Shown here: piece after piece, positions 6,002 to 6,380 of the stretch
Layout: each line of letters opens with the position of its first letter
How positions within the stretch are numbered: the first letter of the stretch is position 1
NCBI GenBank assembly: GCA_025451145.1
Contig: JANWKX010000118.1
Coordinates: forward strand, 1 to 6,380
DNA length: 6,380 nucleotides
Direction of reading: 5' to 3'
Source: Vampirovibrionales bacterium
Lineage (GTDB): Bacteria > Cyanobacteriota > Vampirovibrionia > Vampirovibrionales > JAGQHJ01
Position numbers and translations under genes: made by a program
Notes under the pieces: model-generated
Told to the model about the DNA's origin: nothing
What the model saw: the letters and a program-made list of their open reading frames with translations, nothing else
The model's database searches: none

Positions 6002-6364
6002 TTACTCTTGGAGAATGCCCGCTTTCGCCTCACGCGTTAATCTTTCATTTTCTGCTTTAGCTTGTTTTAAAAAGCGGGAGACCAAATGTTTGACTGCTCG
6101 AGTACTCAGGCCAAACCATCTATCAGCACCTCCGGCATCTCCGCTATCCTTTACTAATACGGTTCCTTTCGTATCAGTAAGATTTGCACGCCACATGATA
6201 TCAGGTGGTTCCCCACAGTTTGTCAATCTGCTAAAGCTAATGGAGCCATTTACGCCATTAAGTGCTTGGCCTGCTGCATTGTAGCCATCAACATCTTTCT
6301 TAGATAGAATGCCAGTCGAATCCACAATTGTGACTCCGGAGAAGCGAGGGCCGATGCTTGTCAT
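6002..6364 (-). CDS. Small protein of unknown function with N-terminal RFSG signature (convergent)
   Basis: This 120-residue protein is encoded on the opposite strand to its neighbours. It begins MTSIGPRFSGVTIV, again the RF-small-G-x-x-I start shared with the other three small proteins of this region. Residues 20-60 are polar. A beta-like stretch, GTVLVKD (67-73), precedes a Gly/Asp-rich turn, and the C-terminal 35 residues form a strongly charged helix (KAENERLTREAKAG, 103-116). There is no signal peptide, no membrane segment and no known domain. The start is supported by an AGGA ribosome site 9 nt upstream on the - strand (complement of 6374-6377). The + strand frame at 6015-6284 is its shadow. 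The promoter lies beyond the window. The gene is convergent with 5371-5787 and shares its bidirectional terminator. Function unknown; membership in the same N-terminal-signature family is the main clue. Confidence 0.75.
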   Translation of the reverse strand: MTSIGPRFSGVTIVDSTGILSKKDVDGYNAAGQALNGVNGSISFSRLTNCGEPPDIMWRANLTDTKGTVLVKDSGDAGGADRWFGLSTRAVKHLVSRFLKQAKAENERLTREAKAGILQE

Positions 6365-6380
6365 GATTTAAATTCCTTTC

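Noticed and set aside
6015..6284. 89-aa ORF on the + strand
   Set aside because: It is the complement of the - strand signature protein, which has a proper ribosome site and the shared N-terminal motif.
1..6380. CRISPR array, tRNA/rRNA gene, transposase or prophage integrase
   Set aside because: No regularly spaced direct repeats, cloverleaf or rRNA-like sequence, and no transposase or integrase motif was seen on either strand.

Overview
This is a bacterial window of moderate GC content. It carries ordinary chromosomal genes on the left and a cluster of small, unrecognised genes on the right. Shine-Dalgarno sites (AAGGA/AGGAG type), intrinsic terminators and a GGDEF signalling protein all indicate bacteria. 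The taxon cannot be fixed from the sequence. I have a weak impression of a non-photosynthetic cyanobacterial relative (Vampirovibrionia/Melainabacteria), because I recall many small proteins of that group starting with a short 'F-small-G' N-terminal signature like the one seen here. That is inference only.

Layout. Positions 1-630 hold the C-terminal part of a diguanylate cyclase whose gene begins upstream of the window. Positions 631-1344 are a long intergenic stretch. It holds a short ORF that looks like the start of a small gene broken by a frameshift and a stop, then a strong intrinsic terminator, the first copy of an interspersed hairpin repeat, a perfect 12-bp palindrome and a plausible sigma-70-type promoter. 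Positions 1345-2769 encode a PaaK/CapK-type adenylate-forming enzyme. A second copy of the hairpin repeat lies at 2794-2871, followed by an LtrA-family membrane protein at 2922-4160.

Positions 4262-6364 hold four small genes of unknown function (120-146 aa): three on the + strand and one convergent on the - strand. All four proteins start with a variant of the same short signature, M-(N/T)-(I/S)-...-R-F-(S/A)-(S/G)-x-x-I. The first two are diverged tandem paralogues that also share a GDVxLNG motif. The rest of each protein differs widely, so the N-terminus looks like a conserved tag or a shared domain start. The convergent pair is separated by a perfect 15-bp inverted repeat that can terminate transcription in both directions, and by a second set of competing hairpins.

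The enzyme genes show no obvious shared pathway. The most interesting part of the window is the family of small 'RF(S/A)(S/G)' proteins, followed by the interspersed hairpin repeat found upstream of both central genes.
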